DNA of 64,000 nucleotides from the NCBI GenBank assembly GCA_000711775.1, contig ARYC01001529.1, forward strand, positions 22,289 to 86,288. The letters run 5' to 3'. Every line of letters begins with the position of its first letter. Position 1 is the first letter of the stretch. A model generated the notes under the pieces. It saw only the letters and a list, made by a program, of their open reading frames with translations, did no database searches and had not been told where the DNA came from. The translations under genes were made by a program, and so were the position numbers. Source of the DNA: Oxytricha trifallax (taxonomy: Eukaryota; Ciliophora; Spirotrichea; Sporadotrichida; Oxytrichidae). Positions 11,379 to 22,561 of the stretch are shown piece after piece.

Positions 11379-11996
11379 ATTAATTAACTTAACTTAATTT
11401 GGTTCACAATTTTTAGCATTAACACTAAAACTCTAACAAACTCTAGTATAAAAATTGCAGATTTTATTTCATTAATATAATTAAATTTATGAATACTTGA
11501 AAAATAGCATGCTTTCTCTAATAAGCATAATTAATAAGCATAAATTTAAATTTATAAGGCAATTCGTGTAGTCTTTATTGATTAAATAATATTTTCACAA
11601 TTTTATACATTTAAAAATTATCATCTTGTGACTCAATAAAAAGAGGAGTAGGTTTTAATTTATTTTCGACAAAAATTTTAAACAGTTTATTCATTCACCT
11701 CTTATATCTTGTTGACATGGTCAAACACTAATTAAATTGAAGAAGGCTGGTTTTTATAGAAGTTATTTTTTAAACAAGAAATAGTCTAATTTTAATGTCT
11801 TTATCAGAGTTTATAATGAAATTGTTTAAATTAATAGGATTATTAATAATAAGTTTTATAATATTAGAGTTTGTTATAGTTTGTTATACTTTGTTATAGT
11901 TGTTATAGTTTGTTAGACTTTTTTATATTTTTAATAGATTATTTTTAGTAACTAATTTAATAATAGTAGTTTGAGTAATAACACCAAAAGGCATTT
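11379..11996. other. AT-rich spacer with short tandem repeat
   Basis: No coding signal. Positions about 11868-11919 hold five imperfect copies of a 10-mer close to TTTGTTATAG, within about 100 bp of the start codon at 11997. Confidence 0.6.
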
Positions 11997-13541
11997 ATGG
12001 ATAGAATGAAGAAGATTCTAGATTTTAAAAGTACAAACTCAAGAATAGACTACTAATAATAACTATCTCTAAAATTAGAAACCACAAATAGTATTTAAGC
12101 AAGTCATGATATAAACAAATATCAATTAAGAATGAGTAAGAAATTAAGCACAAAAAAAACTTAAAAAGCCCAAACCCCTTAAACTAAAATTTCTGAATAG
12201 GAACTTTCAGACTACACTGCTGAATTTTTTGATGATGATTAACTTAAGGAGCTAAAACAAGAGGAATAGAGGACCAAGATTATGAAGTATTTAAAGTAGT
12301 AAGGCATATTAGGAAAAAAAACTTATAAGGATGTGAAAGTTTAATTACAAAATTTTTTTTACAAGGATGAATTACAGCATCATCGGAACTGGCTCATAAC
12401 AACATTAAATTCCAGAAAAAGTGAAAGTAAATGATCGACTCCTGTAAAATAAGTTGTTAAAAAATAACAATAAAATTAATAAGATGAAAAAGTCAGTTAA
12501 ATAAATAAACTTAAGCCCATTAGCATAAGCAGTGATTAAGGAAGTATTAATTCATAAGAACTACCACAAAGTGAATAATAAATTCACTCTGGCCTACATT
12601 CATAAAACTCATAGTAGCTTAGAACTGACACCGAAGAATTTCAAACGAAGTCAGATACAACTTTTCCTGAGTTATATTAATTAGAGGAAATCGTAAACTA
12701 CTAATTTCAAGGATTAACTTAATAAGCTTTGAATGACATGAGATAAAAGTTGATAGCTCAAATGCCAGAAATACTATAAGAATAACTTAATGAAAAACTT
12801 GACTAAAAACTCAAACTTAACAATGAATAAATAGCAAACCTACAAAATAGGTTCGATGGGATTGACATTTAAATGATAGAGCAGCTAGTTTAAGATGGAA
12901 AAGATGAAATTCAAAACGCCTTTTAGGTGCTTGTTAAGGATATAAAAGATTTATCTCCAACAATAGGAATTGCAACATAAGAATCTTTAGCAAATTAGGT
13001 TAAAAGGTTTACATAGCTTTATCAAAACCTAAAACAACTTATTGATGAAAATTAAAACTAATTCAACCTCTCAAGAGAATAGTAGAAGTTATTTGAAAAT
13101 CAAATTTCTTCACAATTAAAAGAAAACGAAGAAAAATAAAAAGGCCAGCAAATAAATTCCAAAATCATTTTGGATTAAGTAAATACAATATGTAATGACC
13201 TTTAAAAGTAGTTTAATAGCGATTTCGAAATTTTAAGTAACAATTTTAAACAAGTAAATAGTAGAGTAACTTGTATTGAAAAAGCTGACTTAAAAAAGAA
13301 TATGGGATAAATTAATAATTTAAGCAATTAAAATGAAATTTCATAATAGCTAATTCAAACTGCAGCTCAGTAAAGTTTGAATAACATCCAACAACTCACA
13401 GAATCAGATATATAAGCAACTATATAAAGATTTAACTCATAAAACAACTCAGTTAAGTTTGTTTTAATCGATGGGAAGTAATTTATTTATGACAATATAG
13501 GCAAGAAATTTATTTCAATTTAAGAAAATAACTAAATATGA
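11997..13541 (+). CDS. Gln-rich coiled-coil protein, one internal TGA or 27-nt intron
   Basis: ATG at 11997 to TGA at 13539-13541, 514 codons in one frame when TAA/TAG are Gln, with a single internal TGA at codon 146 (12432-12434). The TGA falls inside a possible 27-nt intron, 12427-12453 (GTAAAT...AAATAAG), whose removal keeps the frame. A 28-nt intron in the neighbouring gene shows such sizes are plausible. The N-terminal part is basic and Gln/Lys-rich. The C-terminal two thirds are heptad-like (QLNEKLDQKLKLNNEQIANL; LYQNLKQLIDENQNQFNL). The protein ends KFVLIDGKQFIYDNIGKKF. No family recognised. It lacks IESs and is followed 85 bp later by a 20-bp G4T4 tract. Confidence 0.65.
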
Positions 13542-13626
13542 TTTCTACTTTAAAGGTATAACTTATTTACTCACTTATTTTAATTTACGTAATGATTTTC
13601 ATGAGCCTTCAACTCTAACATACTAT

Positions 13627-13646
13627 GGGGTTTTGGGGTTTTGGGG
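13627..13646 (+). repeat. Isolated 20-bp telomere-like tract G4T4G4T4G4
   Basis: Exactly GGGGTTTTGGGGTTTTGGGG. Orientation and length equal the double-stranded part of a hypotrich macronuclear telomere at a right-hand chromosome end. The adjoining sequence does not match the subterminal repeats of any TBE seen here, and no partner C4A4 end was found upstream. It may be a solo TBE end, a chance tract, or a remnant of a macronuclear chromosome end. Confidence 0.85.
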
Positions 13647-13948
13647 TTTATTCTCAATTTTTTCTTAAACTGACTTTTTTCTTGAAAGATAAAGTCAGAT
13701 TATATTATATAAATAAAATGAAATCGTTGTGTAAAATAATTTAAGATAAGATAATGCAACAAAGCAAGACTAAAAATAAAAATTTGGACTCTAAAAAAGG
13801 ATATGATATTAAAAATTATTAACAATGTATTTTTTATTTATAGGTTAATATAATACTTAAAAGTTAAATTACTAAATACTATATCAAATTCGTTGGATTG
13901 AATTGTGACTTTTATAAACTAGTTTTTCTTATAAAAGAAATATTTTAA

Positions 13949-14278
13949 ATGGATTTTATGTCTAATTAATATGCATTCAAAATCATAGTGCAAAGAACTA
14001 AGCAGAACCGATTAGGTAACGAGTGCAAGGGATATGGGCTCCAGGAAGGCACCACCACCACTCGCTCGAGCAGACAAAGAGTGGTTTTGAAGAGCCAAGT
14101 ACTCCTACCGCCAGGCATTAAAATCAATTAAGACAGCAGAGATCTCAGAAGACTCAGAACAAAATGCGAGAATGCAAAGAGATCCAAGCCTACTAATAAA
14201 GACAGCAATTTACTAGATGATGAAAAGAAATTCGATGATGGTTTGGACGGTTTCTCAGACACAACACCGAGACACTGA
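13949..14278 (+). CDS. Small basic hypothetical protein
   Basis: ATG at 13949 (second ATG at 13958) to TGA at 14276-14278, about 109 codons. Protein-like composition with normal G+C for a coding block (KQNRLGNECKGYGLQEGTTT; DLRRLRTKCENAKRSKP; acidic end DDEKKFDDGLDGFSD). Just past the stop a second frame reads DTDKAEKYYQWIRLTCKQVK, so the true protein may continue through a one-base frame change. No domain recognised. Confidence 0.5.
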
Positions 14279-14884
14279 TAAAGCGGAGAAATATTATCAG
14301 TGGATTCGCCTTACCTGTAAACAAGTTAAAGGAAAATTACTAACTAACTAATCGTGTTTTTTTTTCAATACTAAATAAAGCACATTAAATAAGACTCATT
14401 AATATATAGCAGAGATATATAAAAATGCATATCTATTTTATTAATTACTCCCTTTTATTATTTATCACAAAAATGAATTTTATTATCAATTAAAACATGA
14501 TAAAAACATTTTGGCAAAAATACAAAATTTTTATCATATTGCTTTATATAATTATGTAGTATGATATACTTTTAAGAGATAAAATTTTTTTAGCAAAATA
14601 TGTGAAAGTTTATTAATAGAAAGAATTGAAATAAAACTAATGATACTCAAGAAAAATTTGCATTTGAAATGTTTCCTATAGAATCATTTAAAATCAAAAG
14701 TGTACATACGAAATGAAACTTACAAAATAAATACCAGTAGCTATATGAAGAGCAAGATTTTTCATTATGAAAATGATTCAAAGCAAAAGTATATGTTTTG
14801 TTACATTTTAAAATTTTTTTAATTATTAGGGGAGGGAGGGATGGTTAATTTTTTAAGGGGAGGCAGGGGGTTTTGGTCAAAACA
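14279..14884. other. AT-rich spacer, no gene seen
   Basis: Apart from the possible continuation frame at 14279-14345, this is low-complexity AT-rich DNA up to the pointer at 14885. Confidence 0.5.
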
Positions 14885-17109
14885 TTTAATTGGACAATCT
14901 AAATAAGTAGAATTTTCCCTGAAACACCATGAATATGTGCCGTTTGGTTTAACATCAGTACCAAATAATGTTGCTGACTCAGTGATTATCTCTGCAAATA
15001 ACTTGTTGTTGCTCTCAAGTAAAATACTAAAAATTGTTAATAATTTCAAGTGCTTTGAATAACTTGTAAGCATAATCATTTGCTACTGCTTATTTACCAG
15101 TTCCAGTTACCGCGTCATGATGTTAAACTTAAACCAGCATGTCTTATAATTTAAATGGCAATAAATTTCCTGTGATAAAATGCTTTATTACTAAGTTTAT
15201 GAGATACCCATGACATCCATCATGATGTTCTTTGCATTTAAGACATCAGTAAGTCTCTCTCTGGTGACATACTTATCAATAGCTTGGAAACTGTATAATT
15301 TAGAGGAAGCATGTAGATTTGCTGAGCCTCTTCTCATGTATTCCTTGTCATTAGCTCTGCTTGTGAAGTACCCTGTCCAGTAGGAGAAGTCTTCGTCAGC
15401 GTAGGGGAACATATCATCATACTTAGTGGGCCATTTAATGTCAAGTTGACCGATCGCATTCAAGTACTCGCTTGGAGTGGAGTATCTCAATTGAATGTCT
15501 CCATATAACAATTATATAGATGGTAGTTATTAACTATTTATTTGATTGTATCTTGAGTTGAAGCCTTTGATTAGTCTGTCCATGCTCTTGAAGTTCATCT
15601 TAGCATTTGAGTACTGGAAGTCATCACCCATTACTACGAATAAAATTCATATTGTATTCTTAAGGAATCCATTTATATAGTATTTATGAAAATAAGTGAC
15701 CAGTATTCTTATAATGGTCAGCCTAATGTGTAATATAGTCTCTAAAAGCAGCAACTTTAGTATCTAAGTTGTAAGTTTACAGATTGGGGTTGTCCACGAT
15801 TGCATCATCTTCAGAGGTAGAATCGAAATTAAATCCACGTGGTGCTGAGTAATGATGATTTACATTCATTATTCATTTTTTATATTAATTAAAGGTTTTA
15901 ACTATGATAGAGAGCATGTGTAAAGATTTACTTGCTGAAGCCATGGTGCTCATACATTGGTCTCCAGAGGAATTCCATTTCTTGTGAAGCTAACCTTCTG
16001 TCTTTGTCTTGATAGTCTAATCTGGCAAAAAACCAGGCATCAAAGCTTATATAAATATTATAACATGTGAAATTAAGGAAGAAAATTCACTGTCTATGAA
16101 TAATTTAAATTTTTTAAATTAATTTAATTTATAATTGTTTTTTTATTAAATCACTGATTTAAATTAATTATTGAAATTATTTAAGTTTGTTTTTTTATTA
16201 TCACATATATGAATTTCTCTTTTTAGAAATATATATTTAGCAATAATTAAGTATTGGTTTTAATATAAAATAATAAGTTAATAAATTAATTACTTTAATT
16301 ATTTCTTTAAACAATTTAATAAATGAGAACAATATAACGATTTATAATTACATTATTATATGATATTGTTTAATAAATTAAAGCCCATATCAGCGAAAAG
16401 TCTTGGAGAAGCGTTTGAATGTCCAAAGGGATCGATGTGCCAACCAACTCTTGGTCTAACTCCAAACTCGTCCATCAAGAACTAGTGACCATGCAACATA
16501 TTGTTAATAAAGTCTTCGTAAACCTTTAATAATTTCCTGTACACAATTGATGTTACGTATTTACTTTTAATGTGGGCAAGCTTCATCAGACATGCTCCAA
16601 CCAGCATTGAGGAATTCCAGTCTTCCCTACTGGACCAACTACCTGACTTTGTTCTTGAGGTCTTCAGTTTGATCCTTCCACCACATAGAGAAGAACTTCA
16701 TCTCTACCTAACTGAATCTCTTGTTAGGATCTTCAATCAGCTCATTGATCACAGTTGAGATGATTAGCTCCACTCCTGCTTATTAGATTTTGTAAGCGGA
16801 GCCAGAGAAGTACAAATCGACGGTCTTTAACCAACCTACGTCGTCATGAGAGTGAGGCACTAAATGCACTTATAGTGGTTGACCATTCTCTAATTAATAA
16901 TAAGACAAAATAATAGGCAAATATGATAGCACCTTGCAAAATTACTTAATTATAATTATTTAATTGGGTGTCTAAACAGCCTTCAACTTCAATTTACTGA
17001 AGTATTCAGGTTTATGATCGTGTTGCAAATCTGTGTCCTTAGTTATGGGGCCAGCATTTACTATCAAGTTGGTCGATAGCAACAAAGATAAAAGGGAAAT
17101 CTTCAGCAT
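14885..17109 (-). CDS. Alpha-mannosidase A (GH38), N-terminal catalytic half
   Basis: Minus strand, ATG at 17109. Signal peptide [21 protein letters not shown]38 active-site motifs are intact: [11 protein letters not shown] (about 16.84 kb), [24 protein letters not shown] (about 16.42 kb, containing the nucleophile Asp) and [18 protein letters not shown] (about 15.1 kb). By homology with lysosomal/vacuolar mannosidases it cleaves alpha-linked mannose in an endomembrane compartment and binds zinc. Coding is broken by AT-rich gaps (about 16.06-16.39, 15.52-15.56 and 16.90-16.98 kb) that are IESs or introns. A one-base frame change seems needed near 15.03 kb. The segment ends at pointer TTTAATTG and continues at 2940, 11.95 kb away. 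The gene at 17371-21550 is its paralog. Confidence 0.85.
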
Positions 17110-17370
17110 CTTAGTAATAATAGATTATTTTATTATTATAATATTTATAGTCAAAGAAGTTATATCATAATCTAAGATAATATCTTTAATTTCACGAATC
17201 CCTTATTTCAATTTAAATTATGGAAAGCAAACGCTTCACCTTATTGATTGAAATCATATAAAATTAATAGGAAATGATTTGATTAAAGTGTTTAAATTGA
17301 ACAAATAAAGATTTTGTTGATGATATATTCTTATATATGAAGATTTTTTCATATGTTTAAGGTTTACTAT

Positions 17371-20300
17371 TCATTAGAGAATTTCTGTGTGTACTCTTTT
17401 ACTAGGTACTGGAGCAGCAGTTGGCTTTGGATCCTCACTTTTCTTAGTGGTGACTGGAGCTGCAGTTGGTTTTGGATCCTCACTTTTCTTAGTAGTTACT
17501 GGAGCTGGAGTAGTTGTTGTTGTGGTTGTGGTTGTGGTCGTTGTTGTTGTGGTCGTTGTTGTTGTAGTAGTAGTAGTAGTAGTTGTTGTGGTGGTTGTTG
17601 GAGGAGGATAGTATGTATAGTCAAATCTGAAAGTTCTAAGTCTCTATGGCTCAAGCGAGATCTCAACTCCAGCTTGCTTGTCTTTGGGCAATTTACTCAA
17701 ATCAATGAAATCGTCATCAGTTCCTTACCACTCTACCTTATCCCAAAGCATCCATTAGTGCTCTTCATTTCCACTAAGAGACATTTCGTCAACCTTAAGT
17801 GAATATGAAGTTGGAATAGCTCCATTAAAGATCTTTGCGAGTAAAAGTTTTGCCAATTCTACAATCTTCACTTGAGGAACTTTGCTTGGGTCAACTCCAT
17901 ATCTATGAGAGAATTAGTCATCCAAGTTCTCAAGTCTAACTTATATCATACTTTTGTTTAGTGGGAAGTATTCAATCTTTGCGAATTCAGGAACGCCTAC
18001 TGATTTAAGTTGCTTAGCAGTAAGAAGTGGTTGCCCATTTTCAGTTATGTTTTCCTTCTTTTATTCCCAATCGAAAGCGAAATAGTTTTGTAAGGGTGTA
18101 TCAATTATGATCTGATATTTTCTCTAGTCACTCTGCTCATATTCTCTATCGAAGAATTGAAGGAAGTAAGTCGATTGGACAGCTTATGATTCATTAAGTA
18201 CTACTCCAACTTTGTACTTGTCATCGTAGAAAAGTCTACGAGCATGCATAAGCTCAACAGTAGAGTTGACTAAAACCGAAGCTCCTTGTATTCTTGAAGT
18301 CATAACAGTCATTTAAGCCATGCTATAGTAATTGTCTCTGATACAGACAGCACTAGTCACTGGGAAATAGTTCACTGAGATATTTTAATGCGATTTCTTA
18401 TCTGTTATCCATTGTGGTTTGAAGTTTAATATTCTCTGCTCCATTTAGAGGCCGTTTGTATCTGTGTAGAAAGCATTGTAGTTTTGGATTTCTTATGCTC
18501 TGAAGTTTACAGTCACTTCTTTTCCAATTTCTGTGACTGGAATTTCATCGACTTAAACATCCCATTCAATCATGGTTTCATTGGGGTATAACTAATTATG
18601 CTATAACTAATAAGAAATAAACTGATATAATTCATTTTAAATAATAAATTCTTACTCTGACAGTTGCAGACTCCTTGGTTCTGTTGTCAATATACTCTAG
18701 AGTAATTTGTGAGACAACTGAACCTACTTAATAGTACCAATATGATAAATTGCTGTATTTGAATGAAGTGTTGGTGGCTGGTCTGAAGATAGCAGCACCT
18801 GATCTAGATCCCTCAAATCCTTGGTATGCAGGGTAGTATCTCAAATCAAATCCAAAGTGGTAATTCCCTAATAAATTTATATAATCATTTTTGCCATTTA
18901 TTTATAATTAATAATAATTTCCCTTTTCAGACATTTTAACTTATAAAATGGTAATTCTAAATGTGCTTTTTCTTTTAGAGAGTGAAAAGTGCTCCAAAAT
19001 CGGAGTCTTTACCCTTGAATTGTAAATATTGATATTCATTCTCAATCTTGAAGTTATCGCCTTTCTAGATTTTTGATGTGAGGTCAAGTGATGTGTTGTA
19101 CTGAACTTGAATCAATCCAATCTGTACTTTAAATAAATATTTACTTTATTTTATTCATATAGTTTTTAAATAATCAAAATAATCTGTTATCCATCAATAG
19201 TGTATCTAACATATAACCAGCAATCATTGATTCCATTGTTCATCACATCGCAGACAACATTGGCATCAGCATCTTTATAAAAGATTAATTAATTTATAAT
19301 CTATCTTCAAAACTTTGGGAAGAGTGATTGAATGCTCTGACAGAGAGTTGGCCATGAGGGACTGCGATCTTAGTATGATTAACTGGTTGAATGGATGGAT
19401 TGTAAACTGCAACAATCATATTTAAATATTCTTTGTTTGCCTCTCTACCTATTGGACAGTCCAAGTAAATTAGAAATATATTATTACTATAATAAAAACA
19501 CTTAAGTAGAAATTATATAATAATAACTTTAAAATAAGTTTATTTCTATTAAATTTCAAAATTTTTAATGAGTTAAAATCACATTTAAAACTAAATAATA
19601 AATGAAAAACTTTCTCTAAGTTTATTTAAAACTTATAAATTCAAATTATAAATATATTTCACAATGTTTGAAGAATAAACATTATCTTATTTAATCAAAT
19701 GATAAGTTATATTAACAAATGAACAATTAAAATTTGAAATGCATCTTATTCATTAATATATGCTAATATATAGTTTTTAAATATATAATTATTATGTTTA
19801 GTTAGTAGACTATTTGGCACACCAGGTCCATCTGTGATTGCTTTTAAGTTGAACCCCTGCGAACTTCTTAACTGCCTCTCCAACTATCAAGCTAGTCAAG
19901 TTGTTGTTGTCGTCAATCGCATCTTAAAGTTTATTAGTGATGTCTATAACTCTGGCATCTCTGCCTAGTCCACTGATACCATCAGTTGACTGTGCTTCAG
20001 AAACTGCTTCTTGGAAGAGTTGTGAGTGGTTGTAGTATAGTTCATACATTTACTAGGATTTATTGGTGTCTTTCTAGAGACCACTCTCCAACATTTTCAT
20101 TGAAAATAGCTTGCCAGAAGCATTCATTATACTAAATATTATTTTGCTTCTATATAATATAAAAAAGAAAATAAAAAATAGAGAAGCATGGAGATCTTAT
20201 GAAGCACGTCTTATGAAAGCTTTGAAGTTTGGTCTGGAAGTGTAAAGACCAGTGAAATAGCGTTGTCCATTATCAGTCATTCAATAATTGTTTTATTAAT

Positions 20301-21550
20301 AATATATACCATTAATTATTATAATTCTGTTTTTATTGGCAAAAGATCAAAAGTGCTTGTTGGGAATTCATAATCATGAGCTTGAATAGCCTCATTATAG
20401 AAAGATAAGGTTGAATGAGTCAACTAAGTATCATTGTTAAGGCTATTGAATTCTGATATAAGTTTATCTAACTACTCAAAATAGATGTCTCCATCCTCGA
20501 AGTTAGTCTTTGCTCCAATGAACATCAGGATGTGTTTAGTTTGATAGTATCTAGACACTTCCTTGACATATTAACGTAGTCCTTTAACATCATAAGACTC
20601 TTCTGTGGAGTTCTTAGTGATGTTCTTTACTACTGGATCTGGTCTAGGTCTAGGTCTGGTTTGTTGCACAGTTTTCTTTTGACGAGAATCTACGATCAGA
20701 TCAAAGGGGGAAACCTCGAAATCGTACATAACATGTGTGAAAACCTCTGCTCTTCTACCGAGATGGGAGAAGTTTGGTCTCCAAATCCATTCCATTTGCT
20801 TATTTTTCAAGCGAATTTCTCTGTCATGAGGGTCTACCCATCTGAGATACACAGCTTCAATACCTGATTCAGCATAAAGACGAGTGTTAGCATCTGAATG
20901 CCCAAATGGATCCATGTTCCAAGCAACTCTTGGTTTGATCAATGTAAATGTATGTTTTTTTAAATCAGGAAAATTATTAAATCAAAATTTATATACTTAT
21001 GAATCTAATTATATGGTTGAACCTTAAATTCTTTAGCCAAAAAGAGATGACCCTTTTAAATATTTAATAGTAAGTCTGAGTAGTGAGGGCACACACTATC
21101 GTGAGTCTCCCAAGCTCCATTAACAAATTCAAATGCTCCTAGTGCGACTAGTGCCTAAACGTGTTCTTTAGTTTAATCGCTCTGTTTGAGATACCATTTT
21201 GAGAAATATTTAACTTCGTAATGAGTGAAAGTGCGAGTGGGATCTTGAATCATTGCCGCGATTACAGCATCGAAAACTTTGTTGTAGTGAGCTTGCTTAA
21301 GTTCTTCCTACCTCTCTGGGAAGTACTCGTTCACAGATTTCAAAAATTCTTAGTTATATGAGTGGGGCACGATATGCACGAGAGTAACCTGATCTTCCCC
21401 AGGTCTTTCTCTCTGCCTTAGAGTTTTCTTGTCATAGAGAGATTTAAAGTTAGCTTTTGCAAGGTTTTCATTTTCTTTGTCGAAAATGGTCTGAGTAGTC
21501 AGCCCCAGAAGAGCACAGACAGTCAATAATGAGGATATTTTCTTCATCAT
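17371..21550 (-). CDS. Alpha-mannosidase-like GH38 paralog B, probably catalytically dead
   Basis: Minus strand, ATG at 21550, stop TGA at 17373-17371. The N-terminus MMKKISSLLTVCALLGLTTQ is a signal peptide. GH38 order is kept: LVHIVPHSYNQEF, then VAWNMDPFGHSDAN (about 20.9 kb), KQMEWIWRPNFSHLG, the middle helical region, and a beta-sandwich with HTKIAVPHGQL and FDLRYYPAYQGFEG. The motif HSHDDVGW of active enzymes reads HSYNQEF, and no HHDAVTGT is found, so the zinc ligands are missing while DPFGHS remains. The C-terminus has two 15-residue repeats (TTKKSEDPKPTAA core) and a run of about 28 Thr codons after YYPPP. IES/intron gaps lie near 18.6-18.65, 18.87-18.97, 19.12-19.19, 19.45-19.8, 20.15-20.2 and 20.95-21.0 kb. 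It is probably secreted or vacuolar; a lectin or scaffold role is inference. Confidence 0.85.
17411..17500 (-). repeat. Two 45-bp tandem repeats in mannosidase B tail
   Basis: Units starting at 17411 and 17456 differ at only a few bases and encode the repeated Pro/Lys/Thr-rich segment. A Thr-codon run (about 17514-17597) adjoins. Confidence 0.9.
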
Positions 21551-21933
21551 TTAATAATTAAATTGATTGTATGTAATAAATTAGTAATATTATTGCGATA
21601 TTTGTTTTATCTGTTCTGATCGAATATTTGTCTATTTAGTTGATAAGTAAAAAGAATATTTATTTGGCATTATTAAATTTATATATTTTATTATAAAAAT
21701 TAATTAATTTAACTTAACTCATGTCAATATAATCTAAAACTTAAATTAATTCTCATTAAAATTTAATTTAAGATTTAAGAAATCTTCCAATTTTTATACC
21801 AATTCCTAATAAGTATAAAAATAATATAATAAAACTATATAGAAATAATTAATTTATGCTCTATTGATATATTTTCATAATATTTAATCCATTATAATCA
21901 TTATAAATCCTATACAATTTTGTAATTTTATTA
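21551..21933. other. AT-rich intergenic spacer
   Basis: No coding signal between the mannosidase B start and the FHA-gene stop. Confidence 0.5.
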
Positions 21934-22561
21934 TCATTTGCAGTCTCTGAATTTGTAGCTGAGTCTAACAGTTTACTTTCCATTTTCTTCAATAAAAACT
22001 ATTATGCCAATTTCATCTCCATCCTTAATCTCCTTTTTGTTGCCTTTCCCAAGTTTCGAACCTTATAAGTAAGTTCCATTTGTGGATAAATCTTCTATTT
22101 CATACACATACCCCTTCACTATCTCTTCACCAAATATAAATTAATTATTTTTATGATAAGCTTAGTATACTAAATTAAAAATTATTATGCAGTTATATAA
22201 TTTAATGAACATATAGATATATTCTCTTCATACTCAGATTCAGAATCAGAATCATCAGACTAACTGCTCAAATTATTCTAATAAAATGCAATACTTATAA
22301 TTTAATATTGTTGCTGCTAATTTCAATATCACAAACATTTAGCTTGACTTTCTCAAATGCATCATCATTACAAGTATAAAAGAAATCAATAGAATCTGGA
22401 ATCTTTGAGTTGCTATCATTTTTATCTTGGTTTTCTTAAGAATTATCCAAATCTGACAAACTATTATTGGATTCTTATATATTTCGATGTTCTTCCTCTT
22501 TGATTTCTTCTGAATCATTCAATTTTCTTCTTGACTTACTCATTTGAACTTGCTTAATCAT
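21934..22561 (-). CDS. FHA-domain protein
   Basis: Minus strand, stop TGA at 21936-21934, start at 22561 (MIKQVQMSK) or 22543 (MSKSRRKL). The N-terminal half is acidic and Ser/Asn-rich. The C-terminal part is a forkhead-associated domain end: YEIEDLSTNGTYLQGSKLGK followed by KEIKDGDEIGIIVF and VRLSYKFRDCK. STNG is the hallmark of FHA phospho-threonine binding. An AT-rich gap at about 22.14-22.29 kb is an IES or intron. Its upstream ATG overlaps the TGA of the preceding gene (ATGA), so the two may instead be one protein joined by an unrecognised intron. Confidence 0.65.

Larger units (their letters stand above)
2941..14892. other. Putative 11.95-kb eliminated interval between two MDSs of mannosidase A (pointer TTTAATTG)
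   Basis: The 8-bp sequence TTTAATTG stands at 2933-2940 and again at 14885-14892. In minus-strand reading, coding sequence stops resembling GH38 exactly after the second copy and resumes after the first. Keeping one copy joins TGTCCAATTAAA to GATTACGAT and leaves the frame open. This is the standard MDS-pointer-IES-pointer-MDS arrangement of hypotrich germline genes, but the insert is far longer than usual and contains several genes without IESs. MDS order and orientation are collinear, so the gene is not scrambled here. Confidence 0.75.

Noticed and set aside
17353-17802. Plus-strand frames rich in Cys or Val over the Thr-run of mannosidase B
   Set aside because: Antisense shadows of the repetitive Thr/Pro codons on the minus strand.
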